NCBI RefSeq assembly: GCF_009299475.1
Contig: NZ_WBSN01000007.1
Span: 62,001-126,000 of the forward strand
Direction of reading: 5' to 3'
Length of the DNA stretch: 64,000 bases
Source of the DNA: Bifidobacterium avesanii
GTDB lineage: Bacteria; Actinomycetota; Actinomycetes; Actinomycetales; Bifidobacteriaceae
Positions within the stretch are counted from its first letter, which is position 1, and every line of letters begins with the position of its first letter. Of this stretch, positions 48,985 to 58,849 are shown piece by piece. The notes beneath the pieces were generated by a model. The model was not told the origin of the DNA. It made no database searches and saw nothing but the letters and a program-made list of their open reading frames with translations. Both the position numbers and the translations under genes were made by a program.

Positions 48985-50577
48985 ATGGCCGAGCGCATGA
49001 TGATCCGCAACGTCAGGTTTCCGGGTGAGAAGGCGGACAAGAAGGCGGACGAGAAGACGAGCGGGGAGTACGAAGCGCCGTTGCATGACGTGCTGATCGC
49101 CGGGGCCACGTCCGCAGTTGAGGACGCAGCGATCGCCGCCATCGGCCCCGCGGGCTCACTGGATGATCGGCCGGACGCCGCAAAAGCCGAAACCGTGGAT
49201 GCCGACGGCCGCTGGCTCATTCCCGGCCTGTGGGACTGCCACACGCATTTCACGCAATGGTCGGCCACGTTCGGGCGTCTTGACCTTCTGGCAGCCCGCA
49301 GCGCGAGCGAGGCGATGGCCATGCTGCGCGCGTATCTGGACGAGCGGCGCAAAGCCGGCACGCTCAGCCCGGACGTGTTCGTGGTGGGCATGCGCTTCCG
49401 CCATTCCCTGTGGTCGGACGCCGAGCAGCCCACGCTGGCCGCGATCGACGAGGCGTCCGGCGAGCAGCCCGTGGCCCTCTCCAGCGCGGACATGCACTGC
49501 GGGTGGGTGAATTCCGCGGCGGCCCGGCGGTTGGGCGTGCATGTGGATGCGTCCGGTCTGGTGAGCGAGCTGGAGTGGTTCGACGCCTACTGCAAGTTGG
49601 ACAACGCGCCCGGCGCCGCGGAGGAGTCCCTGCGTCTGCTGCGCCGCGCCGAGGAGGACGCCGCCTCCAAGGGCGTGGTTGGCATCCGCGACTACGAGAT
49701 GGCCGAGAACATCGATTCGTGGACCAGACGGTTCGCGCTCGGCATCGACCGGCTGCGCGTGGACGCGGGCGTCTATCCGGAGCGTCTGCAGGCCGCGATC
49801 GACGCCGGCTGGCGCACCGGCTGCGAACTGCCCGGCTCGCACGGCCTGGGCCGCGTGGGTGCGATGAAGCTCATCTCCGACGGATCGCTCAACACCCGCT
49901 CCGCCTACTGCTCCACGCCCTATTCCGGCATCGAGCCGCCCACCCGCGGCGTGCTGAGCTATGCGCCGGCGCAAATCGAGGACTACATGCGTCTCGCCAC
50001 CGAACATGGTTTCGACATCGCCTGCCACGCGATCGGCGACGAGGCGAACACGGTCGTGCTCAACGCGGCCGCCGCCACGGGCGCGCACGGGTCGATCGAG
50101 CATGCGCAGATGCTCAAGCCCGTTGACATCCCGCGCTTCGCCGAGCTGGGCCTGACCGCCAGCATCCAGCCTCAGCACGCCATGGACGACCGCGACGTGA
50201 TCGCCCGGTTCTGGGCCCATCCTGCGGGCATTCCCTACCCGTTCCGCGCGCTGCACGACGCCGGCGCCCGCCTGCGCATGGGCTCCGACGCACCCGTCGC
50301 CCCGCTCGATCCGTGGCTGGCGATCTCCGCCGCGGTGTTCGGTACCGAGAGCTCCGACCGCGAGCCGTTCCAGCCCGAGCAGTGCCTTGACGTGCGCACC
50401 GCGCTCGCCGCCTCGACCGCCGTCGGCCGCGACCGCTTGGCGCCCGGCGACTCCGCCGATCTGGTCCTCCTCGACCGCGATCCCTACGCGGTCCGCACTC
50501 CGGAGGAAATGCGCGCGATGCCCCGGTCCGTCGCCGCCACGATGGTGGCCGGGCGGTGGACCCACCGTACCTTCTAA
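48985..50577 (+). CDS. YtcJ-like amidohydrolase
   Basis: The protein has 530 residues from ATG 48985, chosen because GGAG lies six bases upstream; ATG 48973 is an alternative. The metal-binding start of the barrel, GLWDCHTHFTQW, is followed by FVVGMRFRHSLW, MKLISDGSLNTRSAYC, IACHAIGDEANTVVLNAAA, EHAQMLKP and MGSDAPVAPLDPW. These are the features of the amidohydrolase-3/YtcJ group, which hydrolyses N-acyl or cyclic amide compounds. The substrate is unknown. It is cytoplasmic with no signal peptide. The neighbours do not suggest a pathway. Confidence 0.85.
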   Translation: MAERMMIRNVRFPGEKADKKADEKTSGEYEAPLHDVLIAGATSAVEDAAIAAIGPAGSLDDRPDAAKAETVDADGRWLIPGLWDCHTHFTQWSATFGRLDLLAARSASEAMAMLRAYLDERRKAGTLSPDVFVVGMRFRHSLWSDAEQPTLAAIDEASGEQPVALSSADMHCGWVNSAAARRLGVHVDASGLVSELEWFDAYCKLDNAPGAAEESLRLLRRAEEDAASKGVVGIRDYEMAENIDSWTRRFALGIDRLRVDAGVYPERLQAAIDAGWRTGCELPGSHGLGRVGAMKLISDGSLNTRSAYCSTPYSGIEPPTRGVLSYAPAQIEDYMRLATEHGFDIACHAIGDEANTVVLNAAAATGAHGSIEHAQMLKPVDIPRFAELGLTASIQPQHAMDDRDVIARFWAHPAGIPYPFRALHDAGARLRMGSDAPVAPLDPWLAISAAVFGTESSDREPFQPEQCLDVRTALAASTAVGRDRLAPGDSADLVLLDRDPYAVRTPEEMRAMPRSVAATMVAGRWTHRTF

Positions 50578-50582
50578 CTCGT

Positions 50583-50669
50583 TCCCCTGCCTAGGGGGAG
50601 CCGGGTGGGTGGGCTCATGATGCTCCCCTTGTCAGGGGAGCTGTCGCTGAAGGCGGCTGAGGGGTAGCC
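50583..50669. repeat. Multi-hairpin element with CCCCT/AGGGG stems
   Basis: TCCCCT (50583-50588) faces AGGGGGA after four bases. GCTCCCCT (50622-50629) pairs with AGGGGAGC (50634-50641) around TGTC. Then GTCGC pairs imperfectly with GCGGC, and a TGAGGGGTAG segment follows. From memory this resembles an intergenic palindrome frequent in gut bacteria, but I cannot verify that. It lies between convergent genes and may end both transcripts. Confidence 0.6.
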
Positions 50670-50714
50670 CGGTGATCCTGTCGCATGGTTCCGTCCGCTG
50701 GGTCCGTCAGGGAG

Positions 50715-51797
50715 CTAAGCGGCCGGCCCGGTGCTGCCGCGAACGGTGAGCGTGCCGGCGATCATGAGGCATGGGCGTGCGGTGGTGGTGGACGGTTCGT
50801 TGGATTCCGTGGCCCGTTCGGCCTTGTCCTGTCGTGCGTGCCGGTCGGCTCGTCCCGTGGCGTAGACGGTTTCGAGCTGATGCAGCAGCAGGCGGGTCGC
50901 GGCGGCGCCGATGTCACGCTGACGGGTCGCAATGGAGGTGAGCTGTGGGCGCGAGGTGCGGGCGATCAAGGAATCATCTACGCCGATTATGCTGCAATCG
51001 TCCGGAATCCGTTTGCCCCGTTCGATCAGGCGCGACAGCATGCCGGATGCGATGGCGTCGTTGAAGGCGATGGCCGCCGTAACGCGGCGTTCCCCGGCAT
51101 GATCGTTGAGCAGCGGCATCAGCGCGTCGGCGGCGGTGTGCCCGCCGTGATGGGTCGGCTCGTATGATCCCAGTGCCTCGCCGCGTACGCCCAGCTGCCG
51201 GCAGACGTCAAGGAATGCGGCCCGGCGGCGCCCGTTGCTCCATGAGTATTGCGGTCCGCCGAGGTAGGCGATGCTGCGGTGCCCCAGTGAGGTCAGGTGC
51301 CGTACGGCCTGCTGCATGGCCGCCGTTTCGTCGATTACGACGGCGGCATAACCTTGATGGCTTCGGTTGATCAATACGGTGGTGCGCGGGTCGCTGAGGG
51401 AACGTGAATCCAAACTATCTAATGCTGGGGAAACGAGGATCATTCCATCCGTGGCGCGAGCGTATTCGTTGACGATCGCTTCTCTGGGTATGCGCCCGTC
51501 CCCCGCGTCGGCGAGCAACGTTCGGTATCCGGCCTGATGAGCGGTGGAAGTGATCGCGGAGAGAATTTCCGTCGTGTAGTAAGTCGAGAAGTTCCATATC
51601 ACAATGCCGAGGGTGTGATTGCGTCCGCTGGCCAGACTGCGGGCGACGGCATCACCGTGGTATCCGAGGCTCTCGGCGGCCGCAAGCACATTCCTGCGCG
51701 TGGTTGCTCTGACCGAACCGCCATTTAACGCGCGTGAGACCGTGGAGATGGCTACGCCGGCCAGTTTGGCGACATCGCCAATGGTGGGTGAGTCCAT
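50715..51797 (-). CDS. LacI-family transcriptional regulator
   Basis: The protein has 360 residues. The N-terminal helix-turn-helix IGDVAKLAGVAISTVSRALN (about 5-25) with the hinge HGDAVARSLASGRN is canonical. The periplasmic-binding-protein-like core follows: LGIVIWNFSTYYTTEIL, MILVSPALDSLDS, HRSIAYLGGPQYSW, AIAFNDAIASGMLSRLIERG and CSIIGVDDSLIA. It is expected to bind a sugar and release DNA. The C-terminal 40 residues are polar and low-complexity, longer than usual. It is divergent from the giant surface protein gene, and a LacI-type palindrome lies between them. Confidence 0.93.
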   Translation of the reverse strand: MDSPTIGDVAKLAGVAISTVSRALNGGSVRATTRRNVLAAAESLGYHGDAVARSLASGRNHTLGIVIWNFSTYYTTEILSAITSTAHQAGYRTLLADAGDGRIPREAIVNEYARATDGMILVSPALDSLDSRSLSDPRTTVLINRSHQGYAAVVIDETAAMQQAVRHLTSLGHRSIAYLGGPQYSWSNGRRRAAFLDVCRQLGVRGEALGSYEPTHHGGHTAADALMPLLNDHAGERRVTAAIAFNDAIASGMLSRLIERGKRIPDDCSIIGVDDSLIARTSRPQLTSIATRQRDIGAAATRLLLHQLETVYATGRADRHARQDKAERATESNEPSTTTARPCLMIAGTLTVRGSTGPAA

Positions 51798-51936
51798 CCT
51801 TCACTCCTCTCCGAATCGGTCGTTGGACGATTGAAGCGGTGCAGTCCTTGCCGTGCCGACGTCATTGTCCGTGTGATACGAATCGATACTATGCTCATTG
51901 TAGCGCGCGGATGCGGGATACGGCGCGGGGAAAGTT

Positions 51937-51952
51937 ATGGAAGCGTTTCCAT
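51937..51952. promoter_or_regulatory. Candidate LacI-type operator
   Basis: ATGGAAGCGTTTCCAT has six-base perfect arms around a central CG-containing core, the typical layout of a LacI-family operator. It lies 140 bases before the regulator gene and 251 bases before the giant protein gene. Further symmetric sites are TTACCGT/ACGGTAA (52041-52061) and the perfect palindrome CGATTCGAATCG (52062-52073). Nothing else is seen in this 405-base spacer. Confidence 0.65.
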
Positions 51953-52202
51953 TGAGACGAAACGGCGTAGCGACAGGGGATGACGCCGTGCGGCACTGAC
52001 GGGCGGAATCCGGCAGCCTCCCGGACTCGCTTTTTCGCTGTTACCGTGAGGGTTACGGTAACGATTCGAATCGATCCCGGGTGTGATCTGATGATCGCAC
52101 CCGAAAGATGTTTCTTGTCGGTATCGGAACTGACCGTACGCGGCGCAGTGATGCGGAGCGCGCAAAGATGCAGGTCAGTGGCGTTCAGAAAGGAAGCGGG
52201 TA

Positions 52203-55200
52203 ATGCGAGAAGAACGATCAACGCGAACAGCCGTAGGCAGAACGGCTGCCGCGGTTATCGCAGCCGGTGCGATGCTGCTGTCGGCCGCGGCCGGTCCAAT
52301 GACGGCGCTGGCGGCGGGTGAGACGGTTCCATCCGAAACCCCTGTCGGATATACCGATAAAACCGCGCGCAAGGAAGCCGGTCGTGCATCCGTCAAGGCC
52401 GGCGCGCTGGCGGTCAAGGACGGATCGGCTCCCACGGCCACCGGCGTCACGTATTATGTCGATTCGCGCGACGGTGACGATTCGAATGCGGGTACTTCCG
52501 TGGACAAGCCGTGGAAATCCCTTGACAAGGTCAATGCCATCACGTTCCAGCCGGGCGACCGCATTTTGCTCAAGGCGGGCAGCGTGTGGAACGCCACAGG
52601 CGACGCCGTGGCCAAGGAAGCCTATGATTACGCCACCGCGGTAGGCAAAGTGGAAGACAACGCCGCGCCGACTTTCCTGCTGCATCCGCTCGGTTCCGGC
52701 ACGGCCGAGGCGCCGATCGTCCTGTCCAGCTACGGCGACGGCGACGCTCCCGAGCTCAACGGCCGCGGCGTGGTCAACGACACGGTCCAACTCATGAACC
52801 AGCAGCATTGGGACATCTCCAACCTCGAGATCACCAACGTGACGGACAACTTCGATGCCACCAAATTCCAGCCCAAGTCCGACAATGGTCAGATCCCCGG
52901 CACCGAGAACGAGGGACAGGGCGATCTGCGCGGTTTGCACATCGCCGGAGAGAAGGCGGGCGAACTCAAGGGCTTCACCATTCACAACCTGTTCATCCAC
53001 GATGTCTCCGGCGTGACGTGGTCCGTTTCCAAGGCCGGCATCGACCGTTCCAAGCGCACCGGCGGCATCCTGTTCGAAGGTCTGCTTGGCGATGCCACCG
53101 AGGCCACGGTGCTCTCCGACATCGACGTGTACGGCAATACCATCGCCAACACGTCGTTTGCCAACATCGTCTTCAAGCAGGCATCGGGCAACGTAAGCCG
53201 CGGCAGGAAGAACGCGCCCGGCTGGGGTGATCGCTACGGCGCCGGCAAGGTGAGCAACACCGGTGCCTTCCGCGAAGACGCCTCCTGGCAGCCGCACAAC
53301 GACATCACCGTCTCCGGCAACTATATGACCAACCGCGACACCCAGTACGGCTGGGATTCCATGTATCTCACGTCCGTCAAGGGCGCCACCGTCGAAGACA
53401 ACGTCATTGATGCGTCCGGCGTCTCCGGCATCGAAATGTACTTTGCGGACAACGTGGTGGTGCGCAACAACGACGTTGGTGAAATGCAGAGGCGCACTGG
53501 TGCGGCCGACACCAACGCCATCGACCCGGATACGGACACCACGAACATCCTGATTGAGCACAACTACGTGCACGATTCCGGTGAGGGCATTCTGCTGTGC
53601 GGATTCGACAAGGGCTCCTCCTCCGTGACCCGCTACAACGTGATCCGCGACATCGAACGCAATTACATCAATCCGCACGGCTCCAACGGCGTCAACGTGA
53701 TCTACAACAACCTGATGATCAACGACATTGCCGGCAACGCCAACGGCAAGATCCGCTACTTCGCCACGTCCGGTTCGTCGGGCAGCGTTCTCAAGTCCGG
53801 CAATGTGCATTACATGGCCAACAACGTCTTCATCAACAACTACGACAAGACCACCGAAACCGTGCTGTTGTCCGGCAATGGCGTCACGTACCAAAACAAT
53901 GCCTATTACGGCGTGAAGATGGTCGCTCCCGAAACCGATACGGCGCCCATCACCGTCGACCCGCAGCTCAAGGGAGATGTGGACGCCGATCTCGCCAACG
54001 CCATGATCGGCGCGGGCACCTCCCCGCTGATCGCCGCCGGCTCCGATGTGGATCTCTCCAAGATTGCTTCGGGATTCAAAGCGTCCGGTGCCGAGCCGTC
54101 CGACCAGACCGCCGCTACCGTGGACTTCTTCGGCGCTCCGATCGCGTCTCCCGTCAACGTGGGCGCAACCTCATACGCCGTGCCGCAGGACAAGTCGGTG
54201 CTTGCCGGTGCCGTGCTGAATGCCGACGGCACCCCGGTTGCAAACGCCACCGTACGGATCGGTGACCAACAGACTGTGACTTCCGGCACCAACGGGCGCT
54301 TTACCGTGGAGGTCGAGCCGGGCGAATACACGCTGATCCCGTCCGCCGAGGATTACGAATCCGGCAAAGCCGTCAAAATTGCGGCCAAAGCTGGCGCCGT
54401 CACCATTGCCAATGTGACGCTGGGCAGACAGACCAAGGTCACTGGCACTGTTGCCGGCACGGTTACCGCGCTGGGCGAAGCCGTGCCGGGCGCGGTCGTC
54501 ACCGTGTCCAAGGACGGTGCGGCCGTGGCCACCGTGACCACCGATGCCGACGGCAAATACACGATTGCCGTCGAAGTGGGCGAAGGATACACGGTGTCCG
54601 TGGCTAAAGGCGGATACAGCGGTGCCTCGCGGGATGGCGTGGCCGTTGCCAAGGGCGTGCAGACCGTTGCGGACCTTGCAATGACCCGCATCGCGGAGGA
54701 AGTCAAAACCGTTATCGACGAGGACTTTGACGATGAGCCCACCGGCGCCTTCACCAAGTCTGCCGATGGCACGCTGACGGCGCTGACGAATGCGGGCGTT
54801 GGCACAGTTGCGGTCGAAGAGGCTTCGGCCGATGCCGGTGCCACCGGCAAGTACCTGCACATCAACAAAACCGGCGTGGGCAAGGGCTCCGTGCTCGGCA
54901 TCTACAACGCCGAAGCGACGAACCTGACCGGAACCGTCACCATTGAGGCGCGGATCCAGCGCACCACCACCAACGGCGAGCCGAACCAAATCGCCATGTA
55001 CGCCTATGACGAGAGTGGATGGAAGGCCGCCAGCCCGGCATCCTCCAATGGCCCGACCGCCACCTTCGGCATCAAGGGCGGCAAGCTGTTCACCCACAAG
55101 GGACCGAATGACAAGACCATCGTCACGGTGGCCGACGCCGAAGCCAATACGTGGTATGACGTCAAATACGTTGCCAACGTGGAGGCTAATACCGGTGAGC

Positions 55201-58200
55201 TGTTCGTGAACGGCAAATCCGTCTGGTCGGGCGGCATGCGCACCAAGGTGGACAGTCTTGATCGCTTCCTGCTCTACACCGACGGTTCCAACACCGGTGA
55301 CTTGCTCATCGACTCGTTTAAGGTGACCCAGGGCGCTCCGACATCGGATGCCGACACTACGCTCACCGCGCTGGACGTTACATCTGATTCCATCGACGAT
55401 CCCGTGACGCTCACCCGTGACGGCGACGCGTTCGCCGGTACCGTCGGAGCGTTTGACGAAACCGCCACGGTAAAAGCCGCCGCGCTGAATGCCGGGGCCA
55501 AGGTGTTCGTCAACGGCGTCGAAGCGACCGCCGATAGCCCGGCGAAGATCACGCTTGCCGCATCCAATGATGATCAGGCCGCGACGATCGACACCACGGT
55601 CCCCGTCAAGGTGGTTGCCGCGGACGGTACGACGTCCAAGGAATACTCGCTGACGGTGTCCCGCACCAATCCGAGCCAGCTTACGCAGCTCAGGGATCTG
55701 AGCGTGGAGGGCTACGAGTTCGCCGAACCGTTCGACCGTACCAAGCAGGGCGCTGAAAACCCGATCGCCGTCAAGGGCGAAGTGGCCAACGACGTGAAGT
55801 CCGTCACCGTCAGGGTGACGCGCGGCTGGGCCAACCAGACCGTGAAGGTCAACAACCAGAAGGTCGATGGCGACACTGCCGAGGTGACTCTTGCCGACGG
55901 TAAGAACACCATCACGGTGAACGCCGACTCCTACACGGGCGAGGCGTTGGATTATGTGATCGAGGTCACGCGTGCAGCCGCTCCGGCGCCGGATGCCGAC
56001 CCCGATCTGACCACTGTGGATACGGAAGGCTTTGATCAGCAGACCGATCCGGCCAATTACGGCTTCGGCGACCAGTACGTCACCGTTGCGGACGGCAAGC
56101 TCACCATCACCGGTATGGATAACGGAACCGCCGTGGGCACCCAGCTGTCGAACGACCTTGTCGGACAGACCAAGTCCGGTGTGACGTTCCTGTGGAGCGC
56201 CACCACGGGTGCGAAGGCCAAGGCCGGCGTGCAGGTGCTGGACGAATACGGCCGTCTCGTCTTCGCTTTGACCGGCGCCAAGGGCAGCGAGCTACGCTAC
56301 GGGACCGTATTCAACGGTCAGGGCGCCAGCGGCGTTGCCGCCACCAATGCCGCAACGGCAGCCGTGGAGCCGACGTGGACCACCGTGAAGGCCGATCCGT
56401 CGAAGACCTATCGCGTGCGCGTGGTGCTTGATTCCGCCGCCAAGAAGGTCGCCTTCACGGTTGCCCCGTCCGCGGGCGGCGACGCCGTCATTGACGGCAA
56501 CGCCGATACCACGGCCAGCTCGCTTGCCCAGCTAGTGCTCGCCAACTACTATGGCGGAGCGGCCAATACCCAGACGCTTGACGACATTGCGCTGCGCGTG
56601 GCCGACACGACTCCGGATCTGCCCCTTAAGGGCAAGATGGTGTATGCGTTCGGTGATTCGATCGTGGCCGGTCACAAGTACAAGGACGCCAGTTTCGCGA
56701 CGTTCGCGGCGCGCGCCGAGGGCATGAGCATCCAGCGGTTCGCAAAGAACGGTGCGGCGATCGCCTATGTCGACGGCAAGACCACGGCCAAGGACCTGTG
56801 GATCTCCTACCAGATCGAGCATGCGCCGGCCGACGCTCCGGATGTGGTGCTTTTCGACGGCGGCACCAACGATGCCGAAAACATCAGGAACGGCGCGGTC
56901 ACCGTGGACGACTACAAAAAGGCGTTCGCGGACACGATCAAGCAGATCCAGGGCAAGTGGCCGACCGCAAAGATCGTGTTCACGGCGGTGCCGAAGTTGT
57001 ACACGCGCGACTATGACATTCAGGCTCAGCTGCACGAGGCCCAGACGGCCGTGTGCAAGGAGCTCGGGGTGACGTTGGCCGATGCCTACACGGCAGGCGG
57101 TGACGGCATCACCGAGGCGAACAAGGCGCAGTACTCGTTCGCCAACGTGTCCTCCGTGACCGGTCTGCCGGAAGCGGGCACCAACACCGGTTCGGGCACC
57201 CATCCGAACTTCGAGGGCATCCGTACGTTCTACTTGCCGACCGTGACCGCCGCCCTGCGCGCCGCGTTCACCGAAACGCCGGCTCCGGAACCCGCGGACA
57301 AAGCTGCGCTGAATGCCGCGATCGAGGCTGCGGGCAAACTGGTCGAATCCGATTACACAGCTGAATCGTGGAAGGTGTTTGCTTCGGCCCTATCCGAGGC
57401 GAGGACCGTGGCCGATGACGAGGTAGCCGGTCAGGCTGCGGTCGATGCGGCCGTGTCTGCGCTGAAGACGGCGCAGGATGCTCTGGCCAAGGCAGAACCG
57501 GAGCCGACTCCGGAGCCGACGGACAAGTCGGTGCTTCAGGCCGCCGTTGATGCCGCCGCCAAGTTCGATGCGGCTTCGTACACGGAGGCTTCGTGGCAGG
57601 CGTTCGCTGTGGCGCTGGATTCAGCTCGGGTCGTGTTGGCCGATTCCGCCGCCTCGCAGGACGCTGTGAACGGCGCCGTAGCTGCGCTGCTGGATGCCGA
57701 GTCCAAGCTTGAGGCCGCCTCAGCTCCGGAGCCTGAGCCGTCTCCGGTGGTTCGGGACGTACTCAACGCGCTGATCGCCGCTGCTGAGAAGCTTTCCTCC
57801 GATGACTACCAGTCCGGTTGGATTGAGTTCAAGTCCGCGCTCGAAGGCGCGAAGTCGGTTGCCGCGGATGCCGATGCGTCCCAGAAGGATGTGGACGCCG
57901 CTGCGGTGGCGTTGGTGGATGCGCAGGCCGCGCTGGTGCGCAAGCCCGCTCCGTCTCCCCAGCCGGCTCCGGTGTCCAAGGATTCGCTTAACGCGGTGGT
58001 CGCCGCTGCGAAGATGGTGAAGACCGACGCGTACACGCAGGATTCCGCGGATGCGTTCAAGGCCGCCATCGCTGCCGCCGAGAAAGTTGCAGCGGACGAC
58101 GACGCCACTCAGGCCGAGGTGGATGCGGCGCTCAAGTCCCTGGTGGAGGCGCAGGCCGCGCTGGTGCGCAAGCCAGTTGCTCCGTCTCCGAAGCCCGAGC

Positions 58201-58757
58201 CGACGCCGGTGGACCGTTCGGTGCTGGATGCCGCGGTTGCGGTCGCCGGCAAGCTGACCGAGTCGGATTACACGGCCGACTCGTGGTCCGTGTTCGCCAA
58301 GGCCCTGGCCGACGCGAAGGCGGTTGCCAAGGACGCCGACCAGACTGCGGTGGACAAGGCAGCGGTCGATCTGATCAAGGCGCAGGGCGCGCTGGTGAAG
58401 GTCGAGACCGCCAAGCCTGACACGAAACCGGAAACGCCGCAGACCAAGCCGGACGATGGCAAGGATGGCCAGCAGCAGTCCGGCGCCAAGCCGGATGCGA
58501 CGCCCGGCGCGGACGGCGGTCAGGACGCGGATCGGCCGGCTGCGGACAAGACCGACGGTAAGGAGCAGGGCAAGGTTCCGGCCGGCTCCGGCGATGTCAA
58601 GCAATCCGACGATGCCAAGCAGTCTGCTGACGCCAAGCAGCCGTCCGTCCTGTCCCGGACTGGCGTGAGCGTGGGCCTGCTGATCGCTCTGGCGGTGATC
58701 CTGCTGGCCGGTGGCGTGCTCGCGGCGCTGGCGGTGAGGAGGCGCGATTCGATCTGA
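52203..58757 (+). CDS. Giant cell-wall-anchored beta-helix/SGNH hydrolase protein
   Basis: The protein has 2184 residues. Signal peptide about 1-38. Residues about 82-640 form a right-handed parallel beta-helix (YYVDSRDGDDSNAGTS start; ILIEHNYVHDSGEGILLCGF), a fold used by GH136 lacto-N-biosidases, other glycosidases and lyases. Two carboxypeptidase-regulatory/CNA-B-like domains (about 662-835), a LamG-like domain (about 840-1045), cadherin-like beta-sandwich domains (about 1050-1260) and a second beta-sandwich follow. An SGNH hydrolase (about 1475-1690) has FGDSIVAG, GGTNDAEN and GTHPN. Five FIVAR-like repeats (about 1697-2065), a Lys/Asp-rich spacer, LSRTG (sortase motif variant), a helix and RRRDSI end it. 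Extracellular glycan degradation is likely; the substrate is unknown. Confidence 0.85.
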   Translation: MREERSTRTAVGRTAAAVIAAGAMLLSAAAGPMTALAAGETVPSETPVGYTDKTARKEAGRASVKAGALAVKDGSAPTATGVTYYVDSRDGDDSNAGTSVDKPWKSLDKVNAITFQPGDRILLKAGSVWNATGDAVAKEAYDYATAVGKVEDNAAPTFLLHPLGSGTAEAPIVLSSYGDGDAPELNGRGVVNDTVQLMNQQHWDISNLEITNVTDNFDATKFQPKSDNGQIPGTENEGQGDLRGLHIAGEKAGELKGFTIHNLFIHDVSGVTWSVSKAGIDRSKRTGGILFEGLLGDATEATVLSDIDVYGNTIANTSFANIVFKQASGNVSRGRKNAPGWGDRYGAGKVSNTGAFREDASWQPHNDITVSGNYMTNRDTQYGWDSMYLTSVKGATVEDNVIDASGVSGIEMYFADNVVVRNNDVGEMQRRTGAADTNAIDPDTDTTNILIEHNYVHDSGEGILLCGFDKGSSSVTRYNVIRDIERNYINPHGSNGVNVIYNNLMINDIAGNANGKIRYFATSGSSGSVLKSGNVHYMANNVFINNYDKTTETVLLSGNGVTYQNNAYYGVKMVAPETDTAPITVDPQLKGDVDADLANAMIGAGTSPLIAAGSDVDLSKIASGFKASGAEPSDQTAATVDFFGAPIASPVNVGATSYAVPQDKSVLAGAVLNADGTPVANATVRIGDQQTVTSGTNGRFTVEVEPGEYTLIPSAEDYESGKAVKIAAKAGAVTIANVTLGRQTKVTGTVAGTVTALGEAVPGAVVTVSKDGAAVATVTTDADGKYTIAVEVGEGYTVSVAKGGYSGASRDGVAVAKGVQTVADLAMTRIAEEVKTVIDEDFDDEPTGAFTKSADGTLTALTNAGVGTVAVEEASADAGATGKYLHINKTGVGKGSVLGIYNAEATNLTGTVTIEARIQRTTTNGEPNQIAMYAYDESGWKAASPASSNGPTATFGIKGGKLFTHKGPNDKTIVTVADAEANTWYDVKYVANVEANTGELFVNGKSVWSGGMRTKVDSLDRFLLYTDGSNTGDLLIDSFKVTQGAPTSDADTTLTALDVTSDSIDDPVTLTRDGDAFAGTVGAFDETATVKAAALNAGAKVFVNGVEATADSPAKITLAASNDDQAATIDTTVPVKVVAADGTTSKEYSLTVSRTNPSQLTQLRDLSVEGYEFAEPFDRTKQGAENPIAVKGEVANDVKSVTVRVTRGWANQTVKVNNQKVDGDTAEVTLADGKNTITVNADSYTGEALDYVIEVTRAAAPAPDADPDLTTVDTEGFDQQTDPANYGFGDQYVTVADGKLTITGMDNGTAVGTQLSNDLVGQTKSGVTFLWSATTGAKAKAGVQVLDEYGRLVFALTGAKGSELRYGTVFNGQGASGVAATNAATAAVEPTWTTVKADPSKTYRVRVVLDSAAKKVAFTVAPSAGGDAVIDGNADTTASSLAQLVLANYYGGAANTQTLDDIALRVADTTPDLPLKGKMVYAFGDSIVAGHKYKDASFATFAARAEGMSIQRFAKNGAAIAYVDGKTTAKDLWISYQIEHAPADAPDVVLFDGGTNDAENIRNGAVTVDDYKKAFADTIKQIQGKWPTAKIVFTAVPKLYTRDYDIQAQLHEAQTAVCKELGVTLADAYTAGGDGITEANKAQYSFANVSSVTGLPEAGTNTGSGTHPNFEGIRTFYLPTVTAALRAAFTETPAPEPADKAALNAAIEAAGKLVESDYTAESWKVFASALSEARTVADDEVAGQAAVDAAVSALKTAQDALAKAEPEPTPEPTDKSVLQAAVDAAAKFDAASYTEASWQAFAVALDSARVVLADSAASQDAVNGAVAALLDAESKLEAASAPEPEPSPVVRDVLNALIAAAEKLSSDDYQSGWIEFKSALEGAKSVAADADASQKDVDAAAVALVDAQAALVRKPAPSPQPAPVSKDSLNAVVAAAKMVKTDAYTQDSADAFKAAIAAAEKVAADDDATQAEVDAALKSLVEAQAALVRKPVAPSPKPEPTPVDRSVLDAAVAVAGKLTESDYTADSWSVFAKALADAKAVAKDADQTAVDKAAVDLIKAQGALVKVETAKPDTKPETPQTKPDDGKDGQQQSGAKPDATPGADGGQDADRPAADKTDGKEQGKVPAGSGDVKQSDDAKQSADAKQPSVLSRTGVSVGLLIALAVILLAGGVLAALAVRRRDSI

Positions 58758-58792
58758 TTGACTGAACCCTTTTCGTATCTTCCTGTTTCCTG

Positions 58793-58838
58793 AAGCGGTG
58801 GTTCGGCCCGGTTCCCCTAGGTCGGACCGCCGCTTTTT
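58793..58838 (+). terminator. Intrinsic terminator of the giant protein gene
   Basis: AAGCGGTGGTTCGGCC (from 58793) pairs, with G-T pairs, to GGTCGGACCGCCGCTT, followed by five T (58834-58838). It lies 35 bases after the stop. Confidence 0.85.
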
Positions 58839-58849
58839 GCTATGCGTGC

